NCBI GenBank assembly: GCA_049999725.1
Contig: JBNGIS010020144.1
Coordinates: 1 to 20,870 of the forward strand
DNA length: 20,870 nt
Source: Haplomitrium mnioides
Lineage: Eukaryota; Marchantiophyta; Haplomitriopsida; Calobryales
Direction: 5' to 3'
A model generated the notes under the pieces. The model did not search any database. It was not told the origin of the DNA and was given only the letters and a program-made list of their open reading frames with translations. Within the stretch, counting starts at the first letter, position 1, and each line of letters starts with the position of its first letter. The position numbers were made by a program, and so were the translations under genes. Below are positions 1-10,306 of this stretch, piece by piece.

Positions 1-549
1 GGATGTGCGTTTTGACTTTTGAACCTAGAATCAAACTTGAAAACCAATTTCAATTTTGAGTTCGATCTTTTGGATGTGAGTTTTGACTTTTGAACCTAGA
101 ATCAAACTTGAAAACCAATTTTAAGTTTTGAAAGTTGATTTCAATTCTGGATCTAGAATCAAACATGGAAACCTATTTTACTTTGCATCTAGGTGAAATA
201 TGAAAAATGCTTTTACTTTCACCTATTTAATGGAACAAGAGTGTACTTATTTCATAATAGCCTTGCACACTTTACACCAAGAAACTCTAAGAATATCAAG
301 AAATATTGCAAATACTATTTGTGAGAATTTGAAACAACAAAATGATAAACTCATCAAGAGGAGATATTACAATTACTATTTGTGGGAATTTGAAGCAACA
401 AAATTATGAACTCTAACAATATCAAGAAGAGATATTACAGTTGCTATTTGTGGGAACTTGAAGCAACAAAATGAATGCAGAGAGTGAATGGGGTAAATCT
501 TGCAGTTCAGATTTCAATGGATGAGTCGCATGTGAAAGCATCTTCGCAA
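1..549. repeat. AT-rich region with two local tandem repeats
   Basis: No gene is visible here. Positions 1-57 and 72-126 are a direct repeat with a 71-bp period; both copies contain TTTTGACTTTTGAACCTAGA. A second family of about 62-70 bp occurs three times between about 281 and 477, each copy carrying CTATTTGTGRGAA and GAARCAACAAAAT. The short open frame across 200-409 simply reads through this repeat and I do not consider it a gene. The region lies 3' of the fibrillin gene, so its right end probably includes that gene's 3' UTR. Confidence 0.6.
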
Positions 550-2280
550 TTAAATCTTTTCCACTAGAAAAACATTTCCTTTGTCATCCCTGCCAATTCT
601 CCATTCTTCATCGACGTACCTGCGTTACATTGTTTGTTAAGGTACTCAGTATGGCATTCAATGCTATGATGCCCTAGAGATCTATCTTACATGAGATATC
701 GACGCTCGACTAAGGATACGTTATTTCCAGCCACCCTTCAGGATTGAAAATGCTCAAGAGATCGTCGTAGCTTTTCTTGAACAACCTCAGCAGCTACATT
801 TCACAAACACTCACGTCAGCCACACTGAAGGTTGCAAGATCGTCATAACATTTCTGGAACAAACTCTGCCACTGCATTTGACAAACATCCGTCACTCATC
901 CATCTACAAGGCCCGTCGGAAAAAGGTTGAAAAGCTAAGAGAGTTATAAGTACGCTTGACACACTCTGAATACTACTCTGTTTAAAACGAAAAGAAGCTG
1001 CATTTTCATATTCTTCGACGAAGGGAAAGTCGATCACCTGCTCAGGAACAATTTTTGAGCTTTCAAACTGAATGTTCACACGCTGCTCCAATGCAATTTC
1101 CAATTTTCAGCATACAATAAAACGTCAGCAAGCATGATAGTGGCAGTCACGTTCCTGAGTTCATTAAATTTTGACATAAATGAATGGTAAGATCCAATGT
1201 CGCCTCCAATATAATCAAGCATGAACCGACGGTACGATCAATGAAACGAAGTAACGAGATAGTGCTGCACTCATTTGGTGTGGCTACTAAAAAACAATCC
1301 AAATAATACCAAAAAGCAGAGGATATGGAGAGGAAATTGTCTGATTAGTTCGTATATATCAAAGAACTTGTACCGAGGGGGAAACAACGTCGAAGGATGC
1401 TTCGACAGTGAAGCAGCCACTAAGCATGCCGAGGCCAGTTACACTGAACTCGATGGTGTTCACTGCCTTCCTCTGAATCCAGTCCCCATCCGCGACAAGT
1501 AAAATATTTCAGAATGTTGTTGAGGAAAGAACGACTGGAGAAGGAAAAAAAAACAAATTAAATTATGATGTGCTTCCCACCTTTTCCACATCAATAAGTT
1601 GAACGAAGTCTCCGAGTTCAACGAAGTCTCTAAGCCCCAACTTGGTCCTCTTTACGCCTAAAATCGATATAGTGCTGTACAGTAATTTCCATTGCCCTCC
1701 GACCTACAGCGCGTTCACGATCTTCCTTAAAGCGATTCGTGAAACAAATGTGTGACGGGTAAACGGATCGGTCAATGCAGCAACTTACCTTGTCCAGGTT
1801 ATCGGTAGGTCTACGACAAGGATTTAGTTGTTCCAGCGATGTCAGGTACCTTTCTATTTCAATCTTCTTAGGCGCAGGAACACCAAAAATGCCCATCTTA
1901 AGACCTGTTTTCACAACATTTCGAATCAGCACCTGCATTTCCTGATATTCCTACACCATCAATTGTCCGCCAAAGAAAGTTCTCCCCAAGACCGAAATGT
2001 GGCTGAGCCAGACACCAATCAACTCAGAGATGAATCGAGCAATCCAATGGCCACTTCATTATTCAGATATAGAATTCCAACGTTAAAGAGGCCCGACTCA
2101 CTCCACGACCAGCCTACCGCTATTATCACCTTCAACAGACATGGACAGCGCTTGCTTCAATTCCTGGACACTAAAGGAAGCCTGGCCACCATTTGCCAAT
2201 CCACGAGTTCCCACCAGATTCGCCCTCGCGGCCTTGTTCCAAGTACCACAACCCCATTTACCAATACAAGCTGCAGTCAT
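550..2280 (-). CDS. Plastid fibrillin / plastid-lipid-associated protein (PAP), 7 exons
   Basis: This is a fibrillin-family protein. Family members sit on plastoglobules, thylakoids or in stroma, bind lipophilic compounds and support photoprotection and plastoquinone metabolism. My exon model (minus strand) is 2280-2130, 1904-1789, 1703-1581, 1472-1374, 1082-1038, 793-720 and 619-550; all junctions are GT/AG and phase-consistent, giving 225 residues. Residues 1 to about 40 lack acidic residues and suit a transit peptide. VQELKQAL precedes the core. Core motifs are [10 protein letters not shown] (55-64), [11 protein letters not shown] (91-101), [15 protein letters not shown] (about 109-123), [10 protein letters not shown] (about 169-178), [12 protein letters not shown] (about 195-206) and [10 protein letters not shown] (211-220). 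An in-frame ATG at 2475 would add 65 residues but starts 6 bases after the Claspin stop, so I prefer 2280. The first junction (2130/1904) is the least certain. It resembles the FBN5 subgroup from memory, unverified. Confidence 0.88.
815..871 (-). pseudogene. Tandem duplicate of fibrillin exon 6 (exon relic)
   Basis: Immediately upstream of exon 6 (starts 793) lies a diverged copy of the end of its preceding intron plus the exon start. Acceptor CAAATGCAG (ending 872) parallels GAAATGTAG (ending 794). The exon text then reads LFQKCYDDL against LFKKSYDDL. The offset is 76-78 bp. The copy ends at a good donor, GTGAGT (814-809), and would be a phase-0 cassette of 19 codons. However, the gap to the true exon's acceptor is only 21 nt, too short to be spliced as an intron, and splicing it straight to exon 7 would break the frame. 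It lacks the NPEGW motif, so the copy at 793-720 is the functional one. Confidence 0.7.
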
Positions 2281-2481
2281 GGCAAGAAGGAAAGCAAGAA
2301 AAAGTCGGGAACCTCGGGATGAAGAAATCGGACTTTGGATACCGTTATCGACTAGGCTAAGTATCGGTCGAAAATTCCGGACCCCTAAAACCGGGTCAAT
2401 TACTCTTTGTATTTCATTAGGAATGTGCGTACAATCCTGCGCGTAGCAGCTATGGCGAAGAAATTGACTGACCATTGTCGT

Positions 2482-5400
2482 TCAAACACGCCTGTGGCCG
2501 CGTGTTGGTCTTAGAGGCTTGCTGGAGAAGATAGAAAGATTGCTGATCTTGGAATTGGCATCGAAAGTTGCATTCTTCCCTTGCAGAGTTTTGTCTAGTT
2601 CAGCTGCCTGCCGTTTTAGTATTTCAAACAGAGAAGGGGGCGCCGTCGTTGCAGTTTTGCTACGGGAACAGTTCTCGCCTGCCTTGATCAGATTCAGTTC
2701 CCGTGCATCATTCTCCTTCTCAACGACCGTATATTTTTCTTTCACCATATCCAAGTTGTTCCCAGCCTGCAGTATTGCAACTGATCAGATTTTTAACAGC
2801 AGAATCTTCTTAGACGACAATTTGCTTTCAAAATGCGTGCAGGAAAAAACTACCATGAAGCCTGGATGGAATTGGAATGACAACCAGGACAAATTAATTG
2901 GAATGAAAACAGGTTGATAACACCTATGGTAAAAAAGAAAACCTTTTCGTCTGGAGGGTCATTAAACGGGACAGAGTTACTGTTGCTGTCATCGCGTCCA
3001 AAGACAAACGATCGAGAGTTTCCCGATCCGCTCTTTGTAGACAGTATAGAATGTGACACTGTTCGCCGTAAGAAAGATGTCTGCAGGTGTTTGAATGACG
3101 CGGTGTTAGCGAGGCTTCACAGGTCGATTACTGAAGAGTTGCAATCTAGCCTGGAGGTCCATTACACTGTACCTTCGTATGCACGGATGCGGGTTGGCTT
3201 GCCGTCCGAGCCTCACCTTGACCTGTACACATAAACCGTGGACATGTATTAGACATTTTATTCAAGCAGAGGTTGAGCGAACTCTCATAATTACGTTCAG
3301 GGGGATTAAACCTGCAACCATCCTTGTTTTACTAGTAGCAACGTTGAGTTTGTTGATGAGACGAAACACTTCGCGGGAACTCTCATCCTCAGCTACCGAC
3401 ATAAATTCAGATTGTTCTTCCTGCAGTTCACACGACATGTTTAGTCTCTCTGAACGATTATATCCTTCAAGAAATGGGGAAAGAAAAAAGAAATGGACAT
3501 GACATATCAAGCCCTGGTTCCACGAGCATACGAGGTTACTGCACTTTGGGACAACATGCAGTCTGAAAGTACCGATTCCTTCAGCATGAGTTCACGTCGC
3601 AGTTTTTCGTCAGCTTGTTCATCGTCAGAAATGTGCTCCTCTTCCAGGCGACTGTTGTGCGCCTGCACTTTTTCCAAACCACGGACACCGTTGCCAGAGG
3701 CTTTTTCGCGCTTGTTGTTGTCATCCTTGGTATCAAAAATGGCCTTGAACTTTAAGTGAAGAGTCTCAGATGTTAGCATTGAAGATCGAGTGTGAACATC
3801 AATGTTGTTGAGGTCATAATCCTCAGCTAATAGTGAGGGTACTCGGTTCACTTCACGTTTCTGCTGCCAGCCATTTTTTATCCTCAGCAAAATATCGTCA
3901 GTCATGGCCATATCTTGCTGTTCTAGCCACTTGCTATGGAGGTCCGCACGACGACTGTTGTGAATTGAATCGTTTTTCTCCTCATTTGACACGAGGTCGC
4001 GCAGATCTTCACCCAAATCTTCATCATCTTCTTTATCTTCCAGAAGATCTTGGTCCTCATCTTCTGCTTCATCGTCGACCAAGCCTCGAACATGGGTGAT
4101 TTGGCAATCAGTTGGTTGAGTTGGTGAGCCTTCAGATGCATTCGTATGTTTCTTCTTGTTATCGTCCACTTCAGGCCACCTGATTTGAAGCCCAACAATC
4201 TCCCAGTCCTCAGGATAGCTAACAAGTAAAGAAGCAAAAGGATTAGCGTTATGTGTGTTGTTACCGTGGATTCAAGAAGGGTTATGCAATGTACCTGCTG
4301 AGGTACTCGTCTTGAGTTTGACTGTCCAGAAACTCATCTTGGCTTTGAGTTTCCAACCGCAGATCTAATCCTGTTCCTGAAAATGGTGTTTGATCTTCAG
4401 TTCCAACAGGGCCATATGCTCCAAAACTTTCTTGGGAATCCAATGTCATGTCCTGCACTCAAAAGCATAAGCATATCAATTTCATGTCTCATTAAAAATA
4501 CTGCATTGTGAGTCTTGGGTCAAACACAGGACACAGCAGAATTTTCTCAGGAAAGAGCATTAGAAAGTTGCTGGAAGATTGGCAATTAGCACGAAGAACT
4601 ACTAGCAATCAATGATGTTGGAATACAAATGCCAAACCCTTCACAAACGGGTGTTTAAGATCACTACAATCGTATCGCCAACGGAATCAATTATTGCAAG
4701 ATTGACAGAACTCAAGAACTCAGCGTCAGTGGTTCCAAATCTGAAATTTCGTCACAAATCAGTGAGAGCTCATGCTAAACTACCACCACCTGCTTTGGGC
4801 AGATGAAGTAACCCAAAACAATGCACACAATCGTAGAACAAAGAAAGCCAACAACACCAATATTTTCAAAGATTTCCTCTGAATTACCAAATACAAGGGT
4901 GCCCGAACCTTGTCAAAAATGTGAAATGTACACAACCCTCAGTCCAACAAGGTGGCCATTAGCCTAAACAAGTTACATTACTTCTAGATAGAAGTAGATG
5001 CTCAATCTACACAGTTAACACTTCTAATAGCTGATGCATACAAGTAGCTCATTGCTGAACACTGCCCCCACAATAGTGGAAGAGAAATCAAATTGTTACA
5101 GATCAGTGCCCCTGCAGTCACTTGCTCCCTCAGCTTTGTCAGGCTCCTAATTTTTCAGCACTCTATCCTACACCGTTTTTGTTATCAACACTGAGCAACC
5201 GACCTTTCTCCCTAATCCATTTATCCTTGACAATGATATCTCTGCTATTGAGACTAAGGAATGGGCACTCTCATCAGGGCAGGATTGCGTTTCCCTACAG
5301 TTGATTCGGAGTTCTTTTTTATTAAAGTTATGGAGGCCATGGGATTTGGCCCAAACTCACATTTAATCTCCACAACTTCATAACTACATTATTCAGTGAC

Positions 5401-6140
5401 TTTAGCAGATGTTCTGCATCCAAGTAGTCCCCAGTGGTGTGCTTCATGTGCTATGTTCAGGGCACAGAAGGCCCCAATCACTAACCTTTCAGCAAACCTC
5501 TCTGAGAGTTATTCTCTTGGATGTCTGCTTCACAAGATCAAACTAAAAGTGAAATGAATGATGCTGCAAGCTGATACTTGAGAGCTGACAGATTTTGATT
5601 AGTTTGGGTTCTTGTGGAGTGCTAGGCGTCATCATGACTGAGTTTTCCCATTACTTCCAGAAAGTGGCCAAAACTTGGTACAAACATTGATCAGGACCTG
5701 CTGTCAGGAACTGACAAAACCAGCAGGCAGTTGTGGCAGCTGGTCACTGCTACACATGATGAGGCTGAATAGTCTGACACCATACTGTGAAGGCTGCACT
5801 CTTTGTGTGCACAGTTGTGATGTGTAAGATTTCCTAGACTATTACAGCTTCCATTTATTTGTTCTTGTGGTTAGTTTTGCTCTCCACAACTTCATAACTA
5901 TATAGACTATGTGAAGGCCATCACTACCAATACCAAGTCAGTCATCATCCTCAATGGCACCCCTGGCCATTCTCTCCATCCAACATTCAGTTCATCAAGG
6001 CTGCTCTCGCTACATAACTCTATATAGTGGCTGATGTGCTGGTCACTTACTCAGCAACACTTCTCTCCAAGGCTAGAAAAAACAGGATCCCCATGCCCAT
6101 GGTCTGACATCAACACACTTCAGAACACTGATGACACTCT

Positions 6141-6179
<39 letters not shown>

Positions 6180-9100
6180 CAATGAGGGCAGCCTTGTGTT
6201 TTGATGCAGTTTTAAAGCGGCTCCGGGCCACTCCGAGCAGTTCTGGGTCTTGAAGCAACACTGGGTCCAATGGGGGCGATTCTGGTTTTCATGAGACTAT
6301 GGGTTGGAACCGGCTATGGGTTGAATAGGCTGTGAATCAAGGACAGTAATTATGGGATCTGAAGCAGCTCTGAGTTCTGAGATCTGAAGCGACTCTGAGT
6401 TCAATGAAGGCAGTTTGGCGTTTTGGAAGTTGAGCCCAATGAGGGCAGCCCTGGGTTCTGAACCCAATGATGGCAGCTTTGTATTTCAGGTCCAATGAGA
6501 TCCGCCTTGTGCTATGAATCCAATGAGGGAAGCCCTGTGTCTCGATGCAGTTCCAAAAAAACTCCAGACCACTAGGAGCAGTTTTGAGTTTCTGTGAAGC
6601 GACGCTGGGTCCAATGGGTGCTTTGGGTTGGAACTGACTGAGCCCATCGATTGCAGCTCTGTTACTTGTGGCAGCTCTTTGTCTAATGAGGGTAGTGCTG
6701 AATTTTTACGGTCCTTGGTCAAAGGTGGGCAAGGTTGATTTGATTGCTCAGAGTCCAATGGGGGCACCTTGGGTCTGAAACAACTCTAATTCCAATGAAG
6801 ACGATTTTGATTTTGAGTTCAGCGAGAGTAGTTTGTGAGTTTAGAGAGAGAGCAATTGTTTTACTTGCGAGCTATCACTCACCACTCTGTTTTACTTTGA
6901 TGCAGTACTTCTAGTTAGTTCTCACTGTTCTCGGCTGGCACCTAGGTGCCTGTTGTATTCTTGCAGTCCCTATGGCTTTACGGCTGGTCTGCGACTTTTA
7001 ATCAATTTTGTATTCTCTCTCTCTCTCTCTCTCTCTCAAGTGAGGAAAGCACCTCCTGCAGGCGGTACCTTGCACTCTGAGTCACTTATCATCACAGTAG
7101 GAGCCAGGAGGAAGTGAAGAAATGGGCCAAAACATCAACTTGAAAGTGTCCTTGGTCTGGATAAGCACTCTACCTAGACCACACGGATGGGATCTTGGCA
7201 TTACCTGGAAATGGGTGGAGAATAATACAGTTGACCTTCCTAGGCACTCCGTTCCAACTTCAGAGCTCTCTTCTGGAAACCAAGAAAATCTTGGTGGACA
7301 GAATCAGGTCAAAGCTCAAGCTTTGGTGTAGTAGATGCATCAGCCTGGCTTGACATCTCTTAACTGTCAGCCAAATTCTTTTGGGCTCCATTTAGCACTT
7401 CGCTTCTTGCTGGGCTGCTCCCTAAAGAAACCAAACAGATGGTGAGGAACTTCCTTCGGCCAGGGAAAGGGGTGAAATTAAAGAGGCAAAAGGATGGAGG
7501 CCTGGGTTTTGATTTACACAAGTCCAATTAAACTTTCTTGCTTTATAGGTTGATTCATACCATGCTACCTCATGAATTGCATGCCACTACACAACAATTT
7601 TCGGAGCCAACGAAAAGTACGGCCTCTTGTGTTTTAGTTTACACTACACGTTCCTACAACCTGCTGTAATAGTTGGAAACATATAGTCGTACATCTTGAA
7701 GTTTAGATCATTACACGCTGAGTCACGGAAAAGACATGGAAGCTGAAGATAGCTTAGCAGGCACCATAAGCCAGCGAGTGCTTGGGAAACAGTCTTGTAG
7801 ACCAACCTCTGGGGTCTATCTCTATGTCTTTATCTGTCTTTCTATCTACGTACCGACATTCATGGCCATTGCAATGGGACTCGAATTGCGTATCACACGA
7901 TACTTCTCGTGAAGCCATCTGTGCCAATGTATGTCCCAGATCCATGATCCAATTTGAAATCGATAGCTAATTGCACGTGATCTCGCGCCAACCTATCTCC
8001 ATCTATCTATCTATGTCCCAGATTCATGACCCAAATTATCAAAGCTGCTCATTGCGCGAGACCTCGTGCGATGAACAGTTTGACTGCAAATTGGCTCATG
8101 TCGTGCGAAGCAATCGAGGTTGAACGAGTACAGATACACAGTGTATGCACTTCAAAAATTAAAAAAATACTAGATTCACAATATGTTTGTGTAACCTCAC
8201 CTGCGACTCTATCCAGGGCTGACGAAGGAAGTCTTTCCTCCCTGGAAGAATTTCGCCTTGAGAATTCTGAAAAAAAGCACACACGACATATTAGAGTTCC
8301 CCGGAAAAGTAATTTCAGGAAACTTAAGAAGGGGTCAGTAAATGCATGTTCTTGATACTAGGAATGAGAGAAATAAATTGTCATCCAAACCTTTTCATGC
8401 GTTTCTACAGGTGGAAGTTCAGCAGGCTCTTGTTTCCCTGACAATTCCAGGGAGTCAACTGGCTGATTCTCCTTGTGAGTGGCACCATCGTCATGTTCTT
8501 TGAGATCAACGAGGGCACTGCCCTTACCGTCTCCTAAACTCCTTAATGAGCTTTCTACGATTATCGTTGTAGTAGTAATCCCCCTGTGCAAGTACGAATT
8601 ATAAGCGTGCATGTTAGCTGGTTTACTTTCCGAACAATGAAATGAGCGGAACAGCTACGCAACAAAAGATAAATGTCGAAGTTTGTTTGTGGAGGAACCT
8701 TTGGGCAAGTAGAGTTTTTCGTTGGCGGATTTTTTGAAGTACGCTAGAGACTTGATTTTGAATAATTGGCTCGGGAGTGAATGCAGCTCTTGTTGTTTCT
8801 GCAACCTTACCACGGATAAGTGTGAGAAAACCAAGTCATATACGATAGAACACTGCCAGTGTAATGATATATTGCACAAGGCCGAGAATCTCCGATGACA
8901 GATCGAAATCGCTTTGAATGACGAACCTCTCAGAAGCCTTTGTGACTCTGCACGGATAGCTTCTTTCTCGTCCTTTCTCTGCCGTTATTTACAAGTGCAA
9001 TTGTAAGCAGTCGATATTCACTATCGAGCCTTGACTAAACCAAAGCAGATTGATGAACTGTCTCATAACTAAATCCAGCAAAAAGGTGAGAGCAATATAG

Positions 9101-9428
9101 AGACTAATGTACAAATTGAATCTTCCGCTGATCTGAGAGCTTGACGCCGATTTATCAAAAGGATGGCACTGACTTCAAACACACCTGAGAAGCGAGCTAC
9201 AAAACTGTGGCCATATCGAGGCACAGGACGAGAACTTACCCTGTTGTTAGATTTCTTCGACTCCTCTCTGTTCTGCAAGATTAGTTTATCATCCTGGCCA
9301 GGCTGGTATCGTTCATTGTCATCTCGTTTCCTCTTCTTCTTTTTCTTCTCCATCGTCGGAATTGGCTTGGAAAGCAGTTCATTCTCCTGAGCATCCAACA
9401 GCTCAGCAGAGAGAGTGCCCGTCACCAT
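2482..9428 (-). CDS. CLSPN: Claspin/Mrc1-like replication checkpoint mediator, 10 exons
   Basis: Claspin/Mrc1 travels with the replication fork and relays ATR to CHK1 signals in the nucleus. My exon model (minus) is 9428-9240, 8978-8927, 8798-8699, 8583-8391, 8266-8201, 4452-4295, 4218-about 3545, about 3464-3295, 3080-2943 and 2766-2482, about 674 residues; phases match at every junction. Family signatures by residue: lysine-rich segment MEKKKKKRKR (26-35); RAESQRLLRE (72-81), matching Claspin's 'SESQRLIRE' helix; VLQKIRQRK; a TQSQDEFLDSQTQ segment; acidic LVDDEAEDEDQDLLED (from 299), the MRC1-domain start; LHSKWLEQQD (346-355); EFMSVAEDES; SRSFVFGRDDSNSNS (about 556-570); and SLFEIL near the C-terminus. 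In-frame TAA upstream of 9428 supports that start. The exon 7/8 junction (3540-3545 to 3464) and the exon 8 donor (3295) are uncertain. At 674 residues it is short for the family, so exons may be missing. No CHK1-binding ExxxLCxGxF repeats were seen. Confidence 0.82.
6142..6175. repeat. (CT)n microsatellite
   Basis: An uninterrupted CT run of 34 bases inside Claspin intron 5. It abuts the degenerate CCAATGAGGGCAGC repeat region on its right side. Confidence 0.95.
6176..6790. repeat. Degenerate minisatellite with CCAATGAGGGCAGCC core
   Basis: The motif CCAATGRGGGCAGCC and close variants recur at about 6179, 6269, 6434, 6463, 6490, 6520, 6612 and 6757. They are separated by variable stretches rich in TCTGGGTT and GAAGC. 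A longer block (about 6192-6287) recurs at about 6534-6631, sharing GATGCAGTT, CCACT.GAGCAGTTYTG and CTGGGTCCAATGGG, so the array also contains a duplication of about 97 bp at about 343 bp spacing. Open frames across it are by-products of the repeat. Confidence 0.65.
6937..7037 (+). mobile_element. LINE (or SINE) 3' tail with hairpin and (CT)n end
   Basis: A perfect 14-bp palindrome GGCACCTAGGTGCC (6937-6950) is followed by a stretch beginning GCAGTCCCTATGGC (from 6963) and by (CT)n at 7015-7037. The stretch closely matches, on the opposite strand, the end of the LINE-like element at the right of the window (about 18953-18991), which also has a hairpin just before it. I read it as the 3' terminus of a 5'-truncated insertion of the same superfamily, in plus orientation. 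Confidence 0.65.
7120..7530 (+). pseudogene. Decayed non-LTR (LINE) reverse transcriptase C-terminal fragment
   Basis: Across two frames with several stops the plus strand reads like the post-catalytic part of a plant L1-type RT: WKWVENN, then TFLGTPFQLQ, VDRIRSKLKLWC, SLA.HLLTVSQILL, FASCWAAP, VRNFLRPGKG and KDGGLGFDLHK. These match the recurrent family pattern (FLGIPF..., KL..WC...SLAGR...V...LL, SCW, ...FLW.G, GGLG..D). Stops at about 7340 and 7400 and a frame change near 7215 show it is dead. It begins after the (CT)n of the neighbouring LINE tail and probably represents a separate insertion. Confidence 0.72.
7816..8070. repeat. TCTA-rich microsatellite and about 84-bp direct duplication
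   Basis: TCTATCT-type tetranucleotides occur at about 7816-7850 and 7996-8012. A segment starting TATGTCCCAGATCCATGA (about 7928) is repeated at about 8011 as TATGTCCCAGATTCATGA. Both continue into similar text ending in GATCTCGCGCC or GACCTCGTGCG. It lies inside Claspin intron 5; the short frames here are not genes. Confidence 0.6.
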
Positions 9429-10306
9429 TGAACAAGCCGCTTGCTCTTCCTCGAGTGTTCGTCTGTTTCTTTACCGGAGACCCGCGCTAGAATTTGATGC
9501 AATTCAAGGCCATTGCTATTCCTCGAGTCTTCTTCTGTTTCTCTTCTCCGAGTGTTCGTCTGCTTCCTGCCCTGGGACACTGATCGTTGTTTCTTTCCCT
9601 GAGGAACCCGCGTTAAATTTTCATTCGAATTTTCTTTTGGCGGGTTGTTTTGTAATTCGCGGCCATCGATTGTTTAACTTAGGTGTTGTTTGACTTGCTG
9701 TGGTTCATTCTCCAATATCTTGAAACCTCATTTTCAAAAGATGACCATGTTGCGTTGAATTCTGCAGTAGAGAACTACGGAAACAGCATTACAAAGTAGA
9801 GGCCTACGGAAACAGAGTTGTTGTGCAACTTTTTATCAAACTACCGTATCAGGATGAATTCGCTAATTGTTCATTTCATGCGTACTTTCATTTGCAAATT
9901 GCAGTTTTCCAGAGGAAAATTCACCCACCTCTCAGCCATGGGGACCTCCTCGGCAGCATTGGCAAATAGATTGTACAGATCTAAAATGTAACGATAGGAC
10001 ATAACGAGAAATGGATGCAAGTTTAAAAGTGCCAAAACATATAAAAATGGACCAATTGCCATGGGTACTGAATGATGTAAAATTTGCAAGGATTGTTGAT
10101 TCAAGAAAGGTCACTATAGTGGTGCAGGTTTGGGAAGGCCTTTGGATCAGAGGCTGATCCAGAAGTGACCAGATGTAAGTTCCCAGTAGTCTGCAACCAT
10201 GCGTTGGAAAGGTGGCATCAACGAGCAAACATGTTTGAATGTACTCCAAGAAAATGAAACCCAGGTCTTCCTACAATTATGTTGGAGCAACGATCGCGCT
10301 CAGGAC
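9429..10306. other. Spacer between plastid S20 and Claspin
   Basis: This is the 5' region of Claspin and the 3' region of the S20 gene (both minus). Near Claspin, CGAGTGTTCGTCTG occurs at 9452-9465 and 9549-9562 with a third related copy at 9524 (CGAGTCTTCTTCTG). CCCGCGCTAGAATTT (9481) is echoed by CCCGCGTTAAATTT (about 9607). This is therefore an imperfect local duplication in the presumed Claspin 5' UTR or promoter. No promoter element could be fixed. A possible extra S20 exon near 9930-9975 is discussed in the findings. Confidence 0.5.

Larger units (their letters stand above)
4453..8200 (-). other. Intron 5 of Claspin, 3.7 kb, filled with repeats and LINE debris
   Basis: The flanking exons end and begin in phase 0 (donor CAG/GTGAGG at 8201; acceptor TGCAG/GAC at 4452). 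Other introns in this gene are about 70-310 bp, so this one is an outlier. About 4.45-5.9 kb shows nothing I recognise. 5.87-6.8 kb is degenerate repeat, 6.94-7.04 kb is a LINE 3' tail, 7.12-7.53 kb is a LINE RT remnant, and 7.8-8.07 kb carries TCTA microsatellite and a local duplication. No additional Claspin exon was found here, although one small phase-0 exon could hide. Confidence 0.6.

Noticed and set aside
2281-2475. Fibrillin start at the ATG at 2475
   Set aside because: It would begin 6 bases after the Claspin stop, and the extra 65 residues do not resemble a transit peptide as well as the segment starting at 2280. Kept only as an alternative.
3833-4237. Open frames on both strands overlapping Claspin exon 7
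   Set aside because: They are antisense or off-frame readings of a long acidic exon; no conserved motif and no matching splice pattern.
6073-6270. Minus-strand frame with Glu-Arg repeats
   Set aside because: Produced by translating the (CT)n microsatellite; not a protein-coding gene.
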